Positions 59,723 to 64,000 of a DNA stretch of 64,000 bases are shown piece by piece. The notes under the pieces are model-generated. The model searched no databases, was not told the origin of the DNA, and saw only the letters and a program-made list of their open reading frames with translations. The position numbers and the translations under genes were made by a program. The stretch's first letter is position 1; each line of letters starts with the position of its first letter. The stretch comes from Cryptomeria japonica. Taxonomy: Eukaryota; Streptophyta; Pinopsida; Cupressales; Cupressaceae. Location of the stretch: positions 100,664,239-100,728,238 of the forward strand of contig NC_081413.1 in assembly GCF_030272615.1 (NCBI RefSeq), written 5' to 3'.

Positions 59723-60423
59723 TGCAGGTAAGGAGGATGAACATGTATCAATTTCAATGTCATCTCCTTTGATTGGAATGATGTATAAATAGTAGGATGG
59801 CCACGATCAAGTGGCACCATGATCGGACATGTCTTTTAGACATGTCCGACCAAGATGTCACTTGGTCGTGACCCTTACTAACATCAACCAATCCATAACT
59901 AATCAGTGCTATAAACATACCCGATAATGAATCGGTATCATTTAATGATAACATTGCTTATAAACATGCCCGATAATGAATCGGTATCATTGTTAATGGT
60001 AACAGTGCTTATAAACATATCTGATCATGAATCGGTATCATTTGTTAATTGTTACAGATATAAAACATACCCGATAATGAATCGGTATCAAAGCATATAA
60101 TAATGGATTAATATAACGTAAACAATAACAATAGCTGTTAGCATTATATGCTATCGGGTTAATACCCCGATAGCATATTAATGCCGATATGAATCAACAT
60201 TAATATGCTATCGAGTTAATAGCCCGATAGCATTTAGATTGACGCTTAACATAGTTAAGCAGGTCGTCAATCTAATCTATCATTATCCAATATCAATATC
60301 ATAATTATGACCAATGTTATAGTCTGATAACCATAAAGCATGAATGAGTAAACTAATAACAGAATAGAGGAGATTAATGAGTTAGGAGAGTCTTATCTTG
60401 CAGAAGCTACTAATGCATTAACA
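59723..60423 (-). repeat. copia-3 3' LTR (left end uncertain)
   Basis: The LTR starts TGTTAATGCATTAGTAG on the minus strand at 60423, directly after the polypurine tract. The end could be TGCA at 59723 (as given) or ...TTTATACA at 59782. A TATA-like CTATTTATAC near 59788 favours the longer version, because transcription should start inside the LTR. It contains four roughly 55-65-bp repeats with CGATAATGAATCGGTATCA (59907-60090) and several hairpins. A comparison with the 5' LTR would settle the boundary. Confidence 0.5.
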
Positions 60424-60439
60424 CTCCCTCTTAGCTTTT

Positions 60440-60974
60440 GGAAGATAAAGTAACCTGCATCCCATTTCTTTTTCAAAAATGTCAGTCTCCAAGAATATAT
60501 ATCATCTATACATATGATATGAAGTACTATCAGAACATAGGATACAAATATAAAACATTACTCTAAGTATGTGACATAGAGTATCACCCAACCATGTGAT
60601 ATAAAAGATTCATCATTTTATTATGACAAGATATCACCTAAACATGTGATATCAGTATTGCCTAAACATGCAATACTGAGGATAAACATATGAGGATGGT
60701 TAAATTCTCATCTTATCTAGGTTGTGATATGTGCACAAACATTTCATTCAAATGTTTTATCACAACACCATCATGGCACATCCATGACATACCAGGGATC
60801 CAACATGATAACTGGTTTGAGAATCATAAGATCGTCACCTTATGATGTCTGCATACAAGTGTTCATAATCTGAGAGATCATCACCTCTTAGATATGAACA
60901 CAGGGGGTAAAACCCAGAATGTCTCAACATGACAAAAGAAGTTTACATTTTCAACATCTTATTTGCAAAGCAGA
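60440..60974 (-). other. copia-3 3' untranslated region with repeated palindromes
   Basis: Non-coding stretch between the RNase H stop and the polypurine tract. It carries several short palindromes of one style, e.g. GATATCACCTAAACATGTGATATC and AGTATTGCCTAAACATGCAATACT-type (near 60629-60685), each able to form a small hairpin around a CCTAAACATG core. Confidence 0.65.
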
Positions 60975-63900
60975 TTACCTTTCTATCATACCTAAACCCT
61001 TTCTGAAGTGATCAACCTTCACTCTGGAAAGTGGTTTGGTCAGAATATCTACAGTCTGATCTCCCGTACTAACATATTCTAATTTGATCACATTTTTGTC
61101 TACCATGTCTCGTACATAATGGTATGAGATCTCAATATGTTTGGATCTATCATGGAACACTAGATTCACTGAAAGTTTTATGCAACTTTGATTGTCGCAA
61201 TGGATGATAGTAGGTTTCATCGGATTACCAAACAATCCCACAAGCAACTTTCTAAGCCACACCGCTTCTCGGGCAGCCATGGAGGTTGCAATGTATTCGG
61301 CCTCGATGGAACTTTGCGCTACAGAAGACTGCTTTCTGCTGATCCAGGATATCATGGCTGATCCCAAACTGAAGCAGCACCTAGAGGTGCTTTTCCAACC
61401 AGTCACACTTCCAGCCCAATCTGAATCTGAGAATCCGTGTAGATTAAGATCAATTTTCTTATACTTGAGACCAAGGTTTAAAGTGCCTTGTAAATATCTC
61501 ATAATGTGTTTTACTGCTACCAGGTGTATCTCCTTTGGCTCACACATAAACTGACTCAAAGCATTTACTGCATAGCAGATATCTGGTCTTGTATTTACCA
61601 GATACATAAGAGACCCAATCATTTGCCTGTATAGAGTGGGGTCAGTAGAAGGTGATTCTGCTGCTACTTCTTTAAGTTTATGAAGATTGGTTTCCATTGG
61701 AGCAGTCATAGGTCTGCAGTTGAGCATTCCAAATCTCTTCAGGATGTCTAATGTATACTTGCCTTGGTTTAGAACAATGTTGTCAGGATTGTGCCATACT
61801 TCCAACCCTAGGAAATAATGAAGGAATCCCAAGTCCTTCATATCAAATTCTTTGGATAGCTCTTTCTTGCATTGATCTATAAGGCGATCTTCTCCTGTGA
61901 TTAATAAGTCATCAACATATAAAATCATTATTAGCATATCACCTTTATTCTGTTTGTAGTAGAGATTAGGATCTGCATCATTTTTAGAGAAGCCTAGTTT
62001 TGATAGATATGTGTCAATTCTTTCATACCAGGGCATGGGAGCCTGTTTGAGCCCATATAGAGCTTTCTTGAGTCTGCACACATGAGATTCTGCATGATGG
62101 ATCTCAAACCCTTCAGGTTGCTCTAGGTATACTTCTTCAGATATCTCTCCATTAAGAAAAGTTGTCTTTACATCCATTTGATGTATCTTCCATCCCTTTG
62201 CTGCTGCAATGGCTAGTACAGCCCTTACTGAGGTATATCTGGCTACAGGAGCAAATGTTTCTTCATAGTCTATTCCTTCCTTTTGAGAAAATCTTCTGGC
62301 TACAAATCTTGCCTTATATTTTTCAATGCTGCCATCTGCTGCATGTTTGATCTTGAAGAGCCATTTAGAAGAAACAACAGACTTCTTAGTTGGCCTAGGA
62401 ACAATTTCCCATACATCATTTTTCATTATGGATTGATACTCTTCAGACATAGCATCCTTCCATACTTGATGTTTAAGGGCATCTGTTACATTGTCAGGTT
62501 CATTTTTAGATAGATCATTCATAAGAGCAACATAGCTAGTAAATTTATTAGGTCTTTTGCTTTCTCTGAAGGTTCCAAAAGGAGCAGCAAACCTCTGAGC
62601 TTCCTCTACTATTTTGGTGGCCCATAGTGGTCTTTTCTTGAGATTTCTAGGTGAGTTTTCATTTTCATTTTCAGTTTCATCTAGATTCTCCCTCTGAAAC
62701 TCAGGGGCAAGATTTTCATCTAAGTTAGAGGCAGGTACATAGATTTCAGGTTCTATGAAGTTCTGAGCTCTTTTGAAAGCCAGGTCCTCTTCAAATATTA
62801 CATCCCTACTTAGTTCAATATTTCTTTGACCAAGTACATAGATTTTGTAGGCTTTGGAGGTTTCACTATATCCTACAAGCAATCCTCTTTTTCCAGAAGG
62901 CTCTAGTTTTAGTCTCTTTTCTTTAGGTATATGGATATAGACAGGACATCCAAATATCCTAAGGTGGCTAATATCAGGCTTAATCTTAGTGAATAATTCC
63001 TCAGGAGTTTTGTCCTCAAGATGGGAGTGAGGGCACCTGTTCTGTATATATACAATAGTGCTGGATGCTTCAGCCCAGAGATTTGTGTTAAGGTTTTGAT
63101 CTAGGATCATGGCCTTGGCAGCTTCAACTATAGTCCTATTTTTCCTTTCCGCTACCCCATTTTGTTGGGGGTTATAAGGTATAGTAAGCTCCCTCTTAAT
63201 CCCATTATCTCTACAAAATTCTTTAAATGAATCTGATGTGTATTCTCCCCCATTGTCGGTTCTTAGGGTTTTAACTTTGTTTCCTGAGTGGTTTTCAGTT
63301 AGTGATTTAAATTCTTTAAACCTAGAGAGGATCTCTTTTGATTCTTTACTTTTTAGAAAGTAGATCCAAGTCTTCCTAGAGTAGTCATCAACAAATATTA
63401 CATAATACAAGAATCCCCCTAGAGAGGATACGGACATAGGTCCGCATACATCAGAATGAACTACTTATAGAATTTTGCTAGTTTTCCTAGTACTATTTTG
63501 GAATGCACCTTTGGTATTCTTACCTAGGGCACATCCTTTGCATGCCCCTGAATGATCTTGCTTTAACTTGGATAGACCTGTGACAAGGTTTCCCATTGAA
63601 GATAAAGCCCTAAAATTTAGATGGCCTAATCTTCTATGCCAAACTTCATTTGCATTAGTGGCTTCATGGATCAGGGCTAGATTGGGTTCCGTGCACAGCT
63701 CATACAAATAGCCCCGTCTCTGTCCAATGGTCTTTGCCTTCTTGATGGAGGAGTTCCTTGGCCAGCCAATACTCTATTGTCCATGAATGTCACTTTGTAT
63801 CCGTTATCTTCCAGTGCCGATATAGAGACTAGATTTCTTTTGATGCTGGGGACATATAGTACTCCTTCAAGCCGCAAGGTTATGCCTATCTTCAATTTGA

Positions 63901-63979
63901 TGGTGCAGGTTCCTACTCCTCTGACTGGATGTGTGGAGTCATCTTCGATGGTTACGTCCTCATCACTCTCCTCTATCAT
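60975..63979 (-). pseudogene. copia-3 pol: protease end, integrase, reverse transcriptase, RNase H
   Basis: One frame runs 63707-60975 with a single TAA at 63465-63467. The protease end (63979 to about 63720: GVLYVPSIKRNLVSISAL) is in another frame, so a one-base shift lies near 63720-63750. Features in order: NEVWHRRLGHLNF and CKGCALGK (GAG-pre-integrase with its zinc-binding HHCC); integrase Asp/Asp/Glu in VDDYSRKTW, LRTDNGGEY and NPQQNGVAERKNR; RT with MDVKTTFLNGEI (usual Ala replaced by Thr) and the intact LYVDD; RNase H with SDSDWAG, SIEAEYIA and HCDNQSC. Catalytic residues are kept. In active relatives this polyprotein is cleaved inside the virus-like particle and makes and integrates cDNA. 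Confidence 0.92.
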
Positions 63980-64000
63980 GGAATCAAGTACTTCTCTAAA

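Larger units (their letters stand above)
59723..64000 (-). mobile_element. copia-3: nearly intact Ty1/copia element, 5' end outside the window
   Basis: The minus-strand order is protease end, GAG-pre-integrase, integrase, RT, RNase H, stop at 60975, a 535-bp 3' untranslated stretch, polypurine tract (AAAAGCTAAGAGGGAG, 60424-60439) and 3' LTR. Only one nonsense codon and one frameshift are seen in about 1,000 codons, so it is much younger than copia-2. Gag and the 5' LTR lie beyond 64,000. Confidence 0.85.

Overview
This window looks like a piece of a large, repeat-rich land-plant nuclear genome. The evidence is AT-rich DNA, nested Ty1/copia, Ty3/gypsy and LINE elements, a SINE-like retroposon, and one split gene with a GT donor and a plastid-type N-terminus. 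The density of nested old elements and the type of non-L1 LINE suggest a gymnosperm, probably a conifer; that is an inference. I see no rRNA, tRNA, CRISPR or bacterial-type features.

Layout. 1-3.2 kb: AT-rich, no recognisable gene. 3.2-9.65 kb: full-length but decayed L1-type LINE (LINE-A, minus strand, 15-bp target-site duplication, TSD). 9.7-11.05 kb: 5'-truncated relative in the opposite orientation (LINE-B, 18-bp perfect TSD). 11-14 kb: AT-rich, no gene. 14.1-15.25 kb and 22.9-24.8 kb: remains of a minus-strand gypsy element (gypsy-2), split by gypsy-1 (15.25-22.9 kb). Gypsy-1 is complete in structure (two LTRs, ccacc TSD) but carries only gag and a protease-like region. It contains a further LTR-like insertion at 19.3-20.45 kb. 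25.4-26.3 kb: plus-strand relative of the gypsy-2 LTR.

26.6-42.06 kb: a minus-strand copia-type element (copia-1) whose gag is split by three insertions. One is a 2.4-kb solo LTR. The other two are a pair of about 4.2-kb solo LTRs of one family, the younger nested in the older (30.3-38.7 kb). The 5' LTR of copia-1 (38.8-42.06 kb) has a tandem duplication, long microsatellites and an inverted solo LTR of the gypsy-1 family. 42.06-46.5 kb: decayed minus-strand L1-type LINE (LINE-E), interrupted by LINE-D, a 5'-truncated RNase H-bearing LINE.

46.86-51.88 kb: nearly intact plus-strand LINE of a different type (LINE-C). It has the two most notable signals here. ORF1 has an NF-YA-like motif. ORF1 and ORF2 are in the same frame, separated by one UAG inside the UAG-CARYYA context known for stop-codon readthrough. 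52.18-52.84 kb: first exon of the only plausible host gene, a putative plastid protein. Its intron region holds a short-LTR decayed copia (copia-2, 53.0-57.9 kb) with a SINE-like insertion and a separate copia gag fragment ending in an inverted repeat. 59.7-64 kb: nearly intact minus-strand copia (copia-3) that runs off the window.

The genes do not form a pathway. The window records successive insertions, and in several places removing the younger element rejoins the older reading frame, which fixes the order of events.
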